Source of the DNA: an uncultured Spirochaetales bacterium
GTDB taxonomy: Bacteria > Spirochaetota > Spirochaetia > Sphaerochaetales > Sphaerochaetaceae
Assembly (NCBI GenBank): GCA_947306375.1
Contig: CAMZGJ010000001.1
Location: 1 to 20,621 of the forward strand
Direction: 5' to 3'
DNA length: 20,621 nt
Shown here: positions 7,093 through 14,578 of the stretch, piece after piece
Position numbering within the stretch: the first letter of the stretch is position 1
Layout: every line of letters starts with the position of its first letter
Notes under the pieces: model-generated
What the model saw: only the letters and a program-made list of their open reading frames with translations
Database searches by the model: none
What the model was told of the DNA's origin: nothing
Position numbers and translations under genes: made by a program

Positions 7093-8772
7093 ATGAGCGT
7101 AAGTACGGATTTTTCAAGGATGATACTCTCCGCAAGCGGATGGCGCATGGTCTTTTCCGCAGACGGGGATGAGAACGGCATGTCTGAGAAACTCTCCGCC
7201 TCCGGAGAGCTTATCTGCACGGCGGTGGCCGCGGCCTTTGCCGGCAGTTTCGGTCTTAAGAAGGGAGACAGGATTCTCCTGGCAAGGGATGCACGCCCCA
7301 CCGGGAAAACAATCTGCGACATAACCGCAAGAACCCTGGCATATCTCGGACTTGATGTTCAGTATGCGGGAATCTGCAGTGCCCCGGAAACCATGGCTGA
7401 AAGCGCAACGGGGGACTACAGTGCCTTCTACTACGTCTCTGCAAGCCACAATCCGGCAGGTCACAACGGCTTTAAGTTCGGAAGGAACGGCGGTGTGTTC
7501 GGCCAGAAGGAAATTGCCCCTGCAATAGAGCTTCTCAGAAAGATTGTCCGGGATGAGGAAACACTGGAAAACCTGTATTCAGACAGCAGGAAAGCATATT
7601 CCGGAGATTTTCCGGAAAACTCCGCGCTCAAGAGAAAAAGCCTTACGGACTACATACGCTTTATCTGCAGAACAACCTGTCCGGACGGCAGCATAGACAG
7701 CCTGAGGGCTCAGATAGCCCAAAAGGGCATAGGAATCTGCGCAGATCTGAACGGAAGCGCCAGGGCAGTTTCCGTTGACAGGGACTTTCTTGCATGGATG
7801 GGATTCAAGACCTGTTTCATAAACGATGAAGCGGGAAAGATTGCGCACGGCATTATTCCCGAGGGAAAAAACCTTGAACCGTGCAGGGAACTTCTTGAGC
7901 GTCTTCATGCGGAGGATCCGGACTTTGTGCTGGGCTATGTTCCGGACAATGACGGAGACAGGGGCAATGTGGTGTACATGGCCGGTGACGGAAAGGCCAG
8001 GGTCCTCCTGCCCCAGGAAGTCTTTGCCCTCTGTGTTGAATCCGTTCTCAGGTACAGCAGCATGAGCGGGGCGGACAATCTTGCGGTTGCGGTGAACGGC
8101 CCCACTTCAATGAGAATAGACAGCATTGCCTCAAGATACGGGGCCAGGACCTTCCGCGCCGAGGTGGGGGAGGCCAATGCGGTTAACCTTGCAGACAGTC
8201 TGAGGGAGAGGGGATTCAACGTTCCCATTCTTGGAGAAGGCTCCAACGGCGGAAACATAACATACCCCGCCAGGGTGAGGGACCCCATGAACACCCTCAT
8301 GTGCCTTACAAGAATCCTTCTGTCAGACAGCATAGACAGCGCATTTGAGAAACTGCCTCCGTACATTACCACAAGCGCAACGGACCCCAGGGCAATTCTG
8401 CATCTTCAGACACAGGACTACAGAAACCTGAAGAAACACTACGAGGAGATTTTTCCCTCTGAGTTTGAGAATAACAGGGAATTACTTTCAAGCTATGGAA
8501 TTACAAGCTGGAAGGAATACCAGACCGAGGGCATTGTTGAACGCTGTGAGTCGGGAAACGGGGACAAGGGCGGACTTAAAATCTGCTTCTTCAACGGGAA
8601 GGAAGAGGTCCTTGCCTACATCTGGATGAGACCCAGCGGAACGGAGCCTCTGTTCAGAATAATCTGCGATGTCAGGGGAAACGATGAGCGCTCACTCAGC
8701 CTGCATAATTTCCTGATAGAATTTCAGAAAGAGTTGATTCTGAAAGCGCAGGCATGCCCAGGTACCGTCTGA
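7093..8772 (+). CDS. Phosphoglucomutase/phosphomannomutase family phosphohexomutase
   Basis: Interconverts hexose 1- and 6-phosphates in the cytosol through a phosphoserine enzyme. 559 residues. Four family signatures appear in order: VSASHNP with the phosphorylated Ser118, the metal loop DNDGDR at 285-290, the sugar-binding loop GEGSNGG at 381-387, and the phosphate-binding RPSGTEP at 513-519. Glucose versus mannose preference cannot be read from these motifs. With the hexokinase at 10.9 kb it would link glucose uptake to glucose-1-phosphate, though they are separate transcription units. No Shine-Dalgarno sequence precedes the ATG, and the -10 is 7 nt upstream, so the mRNA is probably leaderless. 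The last 77 bases overlap sbcB on the other strand. Confidence 0.94.
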   Translation: MSVSTDFSRMILSASGWRMVFSADGDENGMSEKLSASGELICTAVAAAFAGSFGLKKGDRILLARDARPTGKTICDITARTLAYLGLDVQYAGICSAPETMAESATGDYSAFYYVSASHNPAGHNGFKFGRNGGVFGQKEIAPAIELLRKIVRDEETLENLYSDSRKAYSGDFPENSALKRKSLTDYIRFICRTTCPDGSIDSLRAQIAQKGIGICADLNGSARAVSVDRDFLAWMGFKTCFINDEAGKIAHGIIPEGKNLEPCRELLERLHAEDPDFVLGYVPDNDGDRGNVVYMAGDGKARVLLPQEVFALCVESVLRYSSMSGADNLAVAVNGPTSMRIDSIASRYGARTFRAEVGEANAVNLADSLRERGFNVPILGEGSNGGNITYPARVRDPMNTLMCLTRILLSDSIDSAFEKLPPYITTSATDPRAILHLQTQDYRNLKKHYEEIFPSEFENNRELLSSYGITSWKEYQTEGIVERCESGNGDKGGLKICFFNGKEEVLAYIWMRPSGTEPLFRIICDVRGNDERSLSLHNFLIEFQKELILKAQACPGTV

Positions 8773-10159
8773 GAGACCTGTCATAGGCCAGAAGACTCAG
8801 AAGAACATCCTTTTTATCCTGATCAAGGGCGGAATTGGGATTAAGTCCTGCAGAGATTATGGCCTCGGTTTTATTAAGGCTCCTGTTGTCCAACGGAGGA
8901 GCTGTCAGTCTCTTTTCCGAGAAGGATTTCCATTCTTCAAGCTGCTCTTTGCTCAGTTTCTCCGGCCAGTTCCTGCAGGTGTGTCTCAGGACCATTTCCG
9001 TGCACCTGGGGTCAGTGAACTTGAAGTTCAGGGAAAGCTTCTGCCCTGGCGGGGTTGCAAGTACAACGGAGAAGAGTTTTTTGTCCGTATCAGAAAAGAA
9101 GCCTGAGTAGATTTTGAAATCCGGGTCATCCACCGGTTCATAATCCGGTTCCAGATTTCTCAGTTTGACAATTATGCTTCTGATGTTCTGTTTTATCAGG
9201 TCCAGATGCTTCATGCAGATATCCCGGTCCAGACCCAGCCTTTTGTAGCCTGCGCTGTCCAGGGTGTTTGTCTTTGCTATGAACGGGCACTTGTTGGTTG
9301 CAAGCTTTCCAAGTCCGGGGGCAGCTGCAAGTTCTTCCTCCGGAGCCGTGATAAGGGCCGCAGGGTCCTTTCTGAGGTCAAAGTACCAGATTGTGTTGTC
9401 CTGTCCGGTGCAGCTTGTGAGCGGGACTATCAGGGATGTGCAGCCTTCCGGCCTTGTGTAGATTGAGTTCACATGAAGCAGGGCCTCGCAGGAGTGGAGG
9501 TTCAGAATGTTTCTGACAAATTTCTTGTCCCTGAGTTTGAGGTAGTAGTCAAACAGCCTGGGCTCATTTTCCTTCACAAGTCTGGCAACGGCAATTGTGG
9601 CGTTGACATCCACAAACGCATCATGGGCGCCGGTCTGGTCTATTGAGTTGGCCTTTGTAAGGGAGGTGAGCCGGAAGTCAGGGTTCCCCGTTTCCTTTGA
9701 AGGCGGCCAGCATATTCTGCCGGGTCTGAAGTCATGGCAGGCTCTCACAAGGTCTATAATGTCCCATCTGGAACAGCCGTTCTTGTACTCACGTGCATAG
9801 GGGTCCATGAGGTTCCTGTAAAGGGCGTTTCTTATGAACTCATCGTCAAAACGGATGCTGTTGAAACCCACGGTGCAGGTTCCGGGAACACTCATCATCC
9901 TGTTTATCCGGCTTATGAAATCATACTCAATCAGGCCGCGGTCCTTTACGGTCTGCGGCGTTATGCCGGTCACAAGGCAGGCGCCGGGGTCAGGAAAGTA
10001 GTCCGGGGAGAGCTTGCAGTAAAGGGTCTCAGGAGACCCTACGGGGTTCAGGTCCGTGTCTGTCCTCTGTGCCGCAAACTGGGCAATTCTGTCATATGAG
10101 GCGTTGGTTCCGAATGTCTCAAGGTCATACCAGAGGAAGGTTTCCTTCGCGTTTTCCAT
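8696..10159 (-). CDS. sbcB: Exodeoxyribonuclease I
   Basis: Degrades single-stranded DNA 3' to 5' in recombination and mismatch repair. The protein matches E. coli ExoI along most of its length: YDLETFG (Asp12, Glu14 of the DEDDh site), AQFAAQRTD, PGACLVTGITPQ, GFNSIRFDDEF, SRWDIIDLVRAC, FRLTSLTKANSI and GAHDAFVDVNATIA with the catalytic His and Asp. The start is uncertain. ATG 10159 gives 487 residues, with a -10-like TACAGT 8 nt upstream and no ribosome binding site. ATG 10177 has AAGGG only 4 nt away, and TTG 10195 is also in frame. I prefer 10159 because neighbouring genes show the same leaderless layout. Its C-terminal 25 codons run antisense to the end of the mutase gene. The natural partner SSB lies at 14.6-15.1 kb, in a separate unit. 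Confidence 0.96.
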   Translation of the reverse strand: MENAKETFLWYDLETFGTNASYDRIAQFAAQRTDTDLNPVGSPETLYCKLSPDYFPDPGACLVTGITPQTVKDRGLIEYDFISRINRMMSVPGTCTVGFNSIRFDDEFIRNALYRNLMDPYAREYKNGCSRWDIIDLVRACHDFRPGRICWPPSKETGNPDFRLTSLTKANSIDQTGAHDAFVDVNATIAVARLVKENEPRLFDYYLKLRDKKFVRNILNLHSCEALLHVNSIYTRPEGCTSLIVPLTSCTGQDNTIWYFDLRKDPAALITAPEEELAAAPGLGKLATNKCPFIAKTNTLDSAGYKRLGLDRDICMKHLDLIKQNIRSIIVKLRNLEPDYEPVDDPDFKIYSGFFSDTDKKLFSVVLATPPGQKLSLNFKFTDPRCTEMVLRHTCRNWPEKLSKEQLEEWKSFSEKRLTAPPLDNRSLNKTEAIISAGLNPNSALDQDKKDVLLSLLAYDRSLRRYLGMPALSESTLSEILSGNYAG

Positions 10160-10167
10160 ATAACTGA

Positions 10168-10195
10168 ACTGTACCATAAAACCCTTGAAAAACAA
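10168..10195 (-). promoter_or_regulatory. Possible promoter for sbcB
   Basis: Minus strand: TTGTTT (10195-10190), 16 bp, then TACAGT (10173-10168) with a TGG extension. The -10 stands 8 nt before ATG 10159. The match is moderate and depends partly on the pattern seen at other genes in this window. Confidence 0.4.
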
Positions 10196-10213
10196 ATAAT
10201 ATGGAGTTTAAAT
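10185..10213 (+). promoter_or_regulatory. Possible promoter for the exported protein-hexokinase operon
   Basis: TTGAAA (10185-10190; five of six), a 17-bp spacer, then TTAAAT (10208-10213; four of six), 8 nt before ATG 10222. It interleaves with the divergent sbcB promoter. Confidence 0.45.
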
Positions 10214-10221
10214 GTAAAAGT

Positions 10222-10878
10222 ATGGCAAAACGCGGCATATTGATATGCTTGCTGTTGCTGTTGCTTATGCCCGTCTTTTCAGAGCCGCCTTCTGAAGATG
10301 ATGTGGCGGTGACACTGACAGTAATGCTGGATTGTCTTAACTCGTCTCTTTGTGCGGAATACTCGCCGGTTGACCTTGAGCTTCCGTGCTCTACGGTATC
10401 GGTGGACCCCGCCACGGGTCTGCCGCAGCGTATTGCCTATTTCCTTGCCGACCCCAGTGATTATGACAATGTCTTTGCAAAGGCTCTGGCCGGGGGAAGC
10501 GGAAATTTCTGGAGCAGTCTTTTCTCCGTTGTCTCCAAGGGCGTGAGTGACCCCTTCCTTGCACGGGTGAGCTATACCCTGTCCTCAAGGGGATACAAGG
10601 TCTCGGACTATCTTCTCAGCGGTGCCGTAACCTTCTCATACCCGGACGGAACCACGCTGGAGCAGATAAAGAAGGTCTGGCTTGAGCGCGGAAAGGCGGA
10701 AAACTGCATGAACATAACAATGAATCTGAGCCTTTACGGCCTGAAAATGGCTCAGCCCATGACAATTGCCGGAGATTTTACCCTGTCCGTGAACGATGAG
10801 GGGCTTGCAATTGTCAGGTCAGTGGGCCAGATAAATATAAACGGTTACAATCTTGCTTCCGGAGAATTCAGTTTCTGA
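10222..10878 (+). CDS. Exported protein of unknown function, upstream of hexokinase
   Basis: I do not recognise this family. From ATG 10222 the protein is 218 residues and begins MAKRGILICLLLLLLMPVFS, a typical signal peptide with likely cleavage after VFS; there is no lipobox Cys, so it should be periplasmic or outer-membrane associated rather than a lipoprotein. The mature part is mixed, with alternating hydrophobic residues near the C-terminus (MTIAGDFTLSVNDEGLAIVRSVGQ) suggesting beta structure. An in-frame ATG at 10201 would add seven residues; 10222 is preferred because the signal peptide starts there and a possible promoter sits 8 nt upstream. Hexokinase follows after 23 bp on the same strand, so the two are probably cotranscribed; nothing ties their functions. 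Confidence 0.75.
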   Translation: MAKRGILICLLLLLLMPVFSEPPSEDDVAVTLTVMLDCLNSSLCAEYSPVDLELPCSTVSVDPATGLPQRIAYFLADPSDYDNVFAKALAGGSGNFWSSLFSVVSKGVSDPFLARVSYTLSSRGYKVSDYLLSGAVTFSYPDGTTLEQIKKVWLERGKAENCMNITMNLSLYGLKMAQPMTIAGDFTLSVNDEGLAIVRSVGQININGYNLASGEFSF

Positions 10879-10901
10879 TTCCCGGGCAAAACGGAGGAAC
10901 A

Positions 10902-12158
10902 ATGTCACCTTACCTTGAAGCTTTCCTTGAAGAACACATGATCAGCCCCGACTCGGTGGATATGGAGAAGGTCTGCGCCTTCAAGCTGTCCGAGATGAAG
11001 AAGGCAATAAACGGAAATGAAACCTCAATTGCCATGCTGAACAGCTACTGCAAACCCGTTTCATCCATTCCCGTCAACAGGAAGGTGGCGGTTATTGATG
11101 CCGGAGGTTCCAACCTCAGGACCTGCACCGTTTACTTCAATGAGGACCTTGAGCCCGTCTTTGACGACTACTCTCTGGCACCCATGCCCGGAGTTGAAAA
11201 AAAGACCACTGCCGTCCAGTTCTTCAACGTCATTGCGGACCATCTGGAACGGGTGATTGACCAGGTGGACACCGTGGGATTCTGTTTTTCCTACGCGGCG
11301 GAGATTACGGAGGACCATGACGGTGTTCCGTTCCTCATGAGCAAGGAGATTAAGGTTCCGGACCTTGTGGGCAAACACCTGGGCAGGGAGCTTTTCAGCG
11401 TTCTCTCCTCAAGGGGAATAAACATGGACGGAAAGAGGATTATTGTAATGAACGATACCGTCACAACGCTTCTTGCCGGCCTTCCGTATGCGGAGAAGAC
11501 AGGCTGTGACGGCTGTGTGGGCTTTATCCTCGGAACCGGAACAAACACCGCCTGCATGGGCATAAACGGAATATACAACGAGGAGTCCGCAAACCTCAGC
11601 CTCAGACTGGGAGACATAGACAGAAACTTCACGGACAAGACCCAGGATCCGGACAGCCACCTTCTTGAGAAGATGGTGGGCGGAGCCTACCTCGGTCCGC
11701 TTGCCCTTGAGGTGATACAGGCTGCGGCAAAGGACAGGTTCTTCAGCCCGTTCTTTGCAGAATCCGCACTCAATACCCAGACACTGACAACTGAGGAGAT
11801 GTCAAACTTCATATCTGACAAACCTTCTCCGCTTGATATGTTTGTGGACAACGAGGAAGATCAGAGAAACCTGAAGGAAATTCTCTCAGCCTTTGTGGAG
11901 AGGGCGGGAAAGCTTTCCGCCGCAAACCTTGCGGCCTCCGTTCTGTTCACCGATTACGGACAGAACAACCCTGTTCTGATTAATGCTGACGGCTCCACGT
12001 TCTACAAGACTCCCGGAATGAAGGAGCATGTTGAGAACTACCTCAGGTCCTTCCTTGCCGAGAGGGGAAGAAAGGTAAGATTCACCAGAATTGACAGAAG
12101 CCCCCTCATAGGAGCCGCAATAGGAGCGCTCAGTCTGGAGTCAGACGTCTCCAAGTGA
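10902..12158 (+). CDS. Hexokinase
   Basis: Phosphorylates glucose or another hexose at C6 with ATP, the entry step of glycolysis. 418 residues, about the size of one eukaryote-type hexokinase unit. Motifs: phosphate-binding DAGGSNLRT at 66-74, sugar-binding GFCFSYAAE around 126-134, MNDTVTTLLAG with catalytic Asp185, and the adenosine-region GFILGTGTNTACMGI at 207-221. This type is unusual among bacteria but is found in treponemes. GGAGG precedes the ATG, in clear contrast to the leaderless-looking gene just upstream. It is the second gene of a two-gene unit. The last 18 bases overlap the convergent small gene at 12141-12536. Confidence 0.92.
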   Translation: MSPYLEAFLEEHMISPDSVDMEKVCAFKLSEMKKAINGNETSIAMLNSYCKPVSSIPVNRKVAVIDAGGSNLRTCTVYFNEDLEPVFDDYSLAPMPGVEKKTTAVQFFNVIADHLERVIDQVDTVGFCFSYAAEITEDHDGVPFLMSKEIKVPDLVGKHLGRELFSVLSSRGINMDGKRIIVMNDTVTTLLAGLPYAEKTGCDGCVGFILGTGTNTACMGINGIYNEESANLSLRLGDIDRNFTDKTQDPDSHLLEKMVGGAYLGPLALEVIQAAAKDRFFSPFFAESALNTQTLTTEEMSNFISDKPSPLDMFVDNEEDQRNLKEILSAFVERAGKLSAANLAASVLFTDYGQNNPVLINADGSTFYKTPGMKEHVENYLRSFLAERGRKVRFTRIDRSPLIGAAIGALSLESDVSK

Positions 12159-12536
12159 GAAGTCCCCAATAATCTTCAGAAGACCGCCGTCGCGAACAAG
12201 TTCAAGCTTTCTGTCAGGAAAAATGACGGGAAGCTTTGACTGCGTGAACACAAATGCCCTGTTCTTTATCTCTTCCATCAGGTCAGGGGAAACCCTGTCC
12301 AGTGTTCTTACATCAATGTTGATGAGGTATCCGCGTCCGTGTTCGGAGCCGTAACCCAGGGTGAAGGCCGCAGTTGTTGAGAATGTGCCGTCAAAAGATG
12401 GGTTTGCGCCGCTGCCCCTGTGAGGCCTGTTGGGGTGTCTGTTGAAAACCCCCTCGTAGCAGTCTTCAAGATAGTTGTCCAGTTCAATGCACAGAGATGC
12501 AAAATCCGCCTCAAGTTTTTCCTGTCTGGGGTCCAT
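12141..12536 (-). CDS. Small conserved-looking protein of unknown function, coupled to patatin gene
   Basis: 131 residues, soluble, with no signal peptide or membrane segment. I do not recognise the family. The N-terminal 30 residues look helical and acidic (EKLEADFASLCIELDNYLED). A Gly/Asn/His-rich stretch follows (residues 34-66), then a mixed alpha-beta C-terminus ending DGGLLKIIGDFSLGDV. The gene is real by context: its ATG overlaps the patatin stop codon by one base (TAATG), and GAGGAG lies 9 nt before the ATG inside the patatin gene. Translational coupling suggests a shared role with the lipase. It ends within the last codons of hexokinase (18-bp convergent overlap). Confidence 0.72.
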   Translation of the reverse strand: MDPRQEKLEADFASLCIELDNYLEDCYEGVFNRHPNRPHRGSGANPSFDGTFSTTAAFTLGYGSEHGRGYLINIDVRTLDRVSPDLMEEIKNRAFVFTQSKLPVIFPDRKLELVRDGGLLKIIGDFSLGDV

Positions 12537-13549
12537 TATTCAGTTCTCCTCAAGGCAAGGCGGCGTGCAATTGAAGTGAGCCTTTCCCTGTACTGTCCGG
12601 CAAGCCATTCTCCGTGCTTCTCCATCATTGCAATGGCGGAGGGTGAGCAGTCATCCATGTTGATGCTCTCAGCCATCTGGGACTCTATCCTGACATATCT
12701 GACATCGGGCGTAGCCTCCAGAAGTCTGTCCACAGTCCTCTTCTGTGCGTTTGAGTAGAGGGGAACAATGTTGTCCAGCCAGTTCAGGATTCCGGAGGAG
12801 CCCTCCCTGGCCATGGTGTGCACAATGCCGGCCGTTCCTATGGATACAACCACGAACTCCCTGCAGTCAGGCCAGATCTGGCGGGCCCTGGAAACCGCAA
12901 AGAGGGAAGGGTTGTTGGCAATGACGCCGCCGTCCACAAGGAGCATGTTTCCCACCTGATGGGGGCTGTAGTAAGTGGGCGCCGCGCTTGTGGCCCTTGC
13001 CGCGTCAAAAACGCTGAATTCCGGGTTCTCCCAGCTGCAGAGCTCTGCCTCCTCTCCGTTCAGCACGTTGTAGGCCATTATCATGGTCCGTACATCCGCA
13101 TCTCCCAGCTTCCTGTCTCCGTACCACTTTCTGATAAGGCTCTCAATCCCGGAAGCCGGATACTTTTCGGAAGTAAGCGTCCGCAGAGCCTGTCCCAGGC
13201 CCCGCGATTCCCGCGGAAAAGCAATGGGTCCGCAGGTGCGGTATGTGTCCATAAGCTGTTCAAGGCTCATGTCCGTGCAGGTCAGGGCAAGTGCAATAAG
13301 AGCACCGGTGGATGTTCCGGCCACAAGATCAAAATACTTTTCAGGCCTTTCGGTGAGCCCTGCTTCCTCAAGACAGCTTTTCAGTTCCATGAGAATACGT
13401 ACCGGGATAACACCCCTCATTCCTCCGCCGTCAAGACACAGAATCCACCTTGTTCCGCCGCTGTTTGCAGAGGTTTTTAGCTCTTCCCTGACCGGAAAGA
13501 CCTGAGGCTGGATCTGTTTCTTTTTTCTGAACGGATTTGTTATTCTCAC
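12536..13549 (-). CDS. Patatin-like phospholipase
   Basis: Predicted acyl hydrolase with the Ser-Asp dyad of the patatin fold. 337 residues from a GTG start. Signatures: DGGGMRG with the oxyanion hole at 41-46, nucleophile motif GTSTG at 78-82 (Ser80), and the catalytic Asp206 in DGG. No signal peptide or membrane segment is seen, so it is probably cytosolic; the first 30 residues are basic and Lys/Gln-rich. The start is not certain: GTG 13549 has no Shine-Dalgarno sequence and no better start lies close. It heads a two-gene unit with the small unknown gene downstream and is divergent from pflX across a 29-bp gap. No cyclase or defence partner is nearby, so a housekeeping lipase is the simplest reading. 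Confidence 0.9.
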   Translation of the reverse strand: MRITNPFRKKKQIQPQVFPVREELKTSANSGGTRWILCLDGGGMRGVIPVRILMELKSCLEEAGLTERPEKYFDLVAGTSTGALIALALTCTDMSLEQLMDTYRTCGPIAFPRESRGLGQALRTLTSEKYPASGIESLIRKWYGDRKLGDADVRTMIMAYNVLNGEEAELCSWENPEFSVFDAARATSAAPTYYSPHQVGNMLLVDGGVIANNPSLFAVSRARQIWPDCREFVVVSIGTAGIVHTMAREGSSGILNWLDNIVPLYSNAQKRTVDRLLEATPDVRYVRIESQMAESINMDDCSPSAIAMMEKHGEWLAGQYRERLTSIARRLALRRTE

Positions 13550-13551
13550 GA

Positions 13552-13573
13552 CAATAGAAATTAATTACTATTG
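13552..13573. repeat. 22-bp near-perfect palindrome between divergent patatin and pflX genes
   Basis: Outer arms CAATAG (13552-13557) and CTATTG (13568-13573) around an ATTAAT core; only one symmetric pair of positions fails to match. It fills most of the 29-bp gap and covers the likely -10 region of pflX, so it could be an operator site or just two mirrored AT-rich promoters. Confidence 0.7.
13566..13571 (+). promoter_or_regulatory. Putative -10 box for pflX
   Basis: TACTAT, four of six consensus bases, seven bases before ATG 13579. No Shine-Dalgarno sequence lies between it and the start. No clear -35 box is visible. Confidence 0.35.
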
Positions 13574-13578
13574 ACCGT

Positions 13579-14517
13579 ATGGGTCAAGAGGAACTGTACG
13601 CAAACTGCACTCTCTGCCCGAACAGCTGCAACGTTGACAGACTGTCCGGAAAGCGGGGTGTGTGCGGGGAGACTTCAGAGATAAGAATTGCATGGGCAGG
13701 CCTGCACAGGGGCGAGGAACCGCCGCTTGTGGGAGACAGGGGCTCCGGAATGGTGTTTTTCTGCGGCTGCCCGCTTCACTGCGCCTACTGCCAGAACTAC
13801 CAGATCTCAACTGCAGGCGGTGCCGGAATAACAGTGGATGAAAACCGGCTTGCCGGCATATTCACAGGCCTTCAGGAAATGGGGGCCAGGACTCTGAATC
13901 TTGTAACGGGCACACACTACGTGCCCTCAATCATAAACGCCCTTGAGACCGGCAGGAAAAACGGACTTGCAATTCCGGTTGTCTGGAACTCCTCCGGCTA
14001 TGAGAGCGTAAATACTCTCAGGCTCATAGATCCGTACGTAGACCTCTACCTCCTTGATGCAAAAACCCTGTGCAGGGATACCGCGTCTCGCTTCTGCGGA
14101 AGGGAAGCCTACGCAGATGCCATAGTCCCCGTCCTGTCTTTCCTCAAAAAGAGACATCCGTCAACCGACATGGACAGCCTGAAGGGAGTTCTTGTCAGAC
14201 ACCTTGTCTTTCCCGGTACGGAAGATCAGACTGAAGACTTTCTCAAGTGGTTTGCAGAGAATTTCAGGGAGAACTTCCTTCTTTCCCTCATGGTTCAGTT
14301 TGTTCCGCCGCTTGAGAACCCCGGCTTTAAGCCCCTTTCAAAAAAAGCCTACTCAAGGCTTCTGGACGCGGTGGACGTTCTGGGTCTGGACGGCTTTGTG
14401 CAGGAGCAGGGCGAGAACGAGATACTCTGGATTCCTGACTTCAACAGGGACAACCCTTTCCCGGAAGGCTTTGCAGAGCCGCTTCCTTACTTTCTGGCCC
14501 TGAAAAACGGCAGATAG
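13579..14517 (+). CDS. Radical SAM protein, PflX-like (putative pyruvate formate-lyase activating enzyme family)
   Basis: A [4Fe-4S] radical SAM enzyme of the group annotated PflX (COG1313), whose true substrate is not established. 312 residues. An N-terminal four-Cys site comes first (Cys10, 13, 17 and 29, in CTLCPNSC and GVCG), then WAGLHRGEEPPLVG and GSGMVFFCGCPLHCAYCQN, where Cys64, 68 and 71 form the CxxxCxxC cluster. The core barrel runs to about residue 260. The EEPPLVG plus GSG block separates it from classical PflA and from the AmrS family. No pyruvate formate-lyase gene is in the window. The mRNA is possibly leaderless. A stem-loop follows 2 nt after the stop. Confidence 0.87.
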   Translation: MGQEELYANCTLCPNSCNVDRLSGKRGVCGETSEIRIAWAGLHRGEEPPLVGDRGSGMVFFCGCPLHCAYCQNYQISTAGGAGITVDENRLAGIFTGLQEMGARTLNLVTGTHYVPSIINALETGRKNGLAIPVVWNSSGYESVNTLRLIDPYVDLYLLDAKTLCRDTASRFCGREAYADAIVPVLSFLKKRHPSTDMDSLKGVLVRHLVFPGTEDQTEDFLKWFAENFRENFLLSLMVQFVPPLENPGFKPLSKKAYSRLLDAVDVLGLDGFVQEQGENEILWIPDFNRDNPFPEGFAEPLPYFLALKNGR

Positions 14518-14518
14518 T

Positions 14519-14549
14519 GGGCATTTCCGACCGACGGAGGGAAATGCCC
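14519..14549. terminator. Stem-loop between convergent pflX and ssb
   Basis: Perfect 10-bp inverted repeat, GGGCATTTCC (14519-14528) and GGAAATGCCC (14540-14549), with an 11-nt loop, placed between two convergent genes. No T run follows on either strand, so it is not a textbook intrinsic terminator; it may stop RNA polymerase weakly or protect both 3' ends. Confidence 0.5.
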
Positions 14550-14578
14550 GTACCGCACTGATAAATTCAAATTCTCAA

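Noticed and set aside
12536..13549. Patatin as a CBASS-type defence effector
   Set aside because: No cyclic oligonucleotide synthase, ubiquitin-like or HORMA/TRIP13 gene lies beside it; the neighbours are hexokinase, a small unknown gene and a radical SAM gene.
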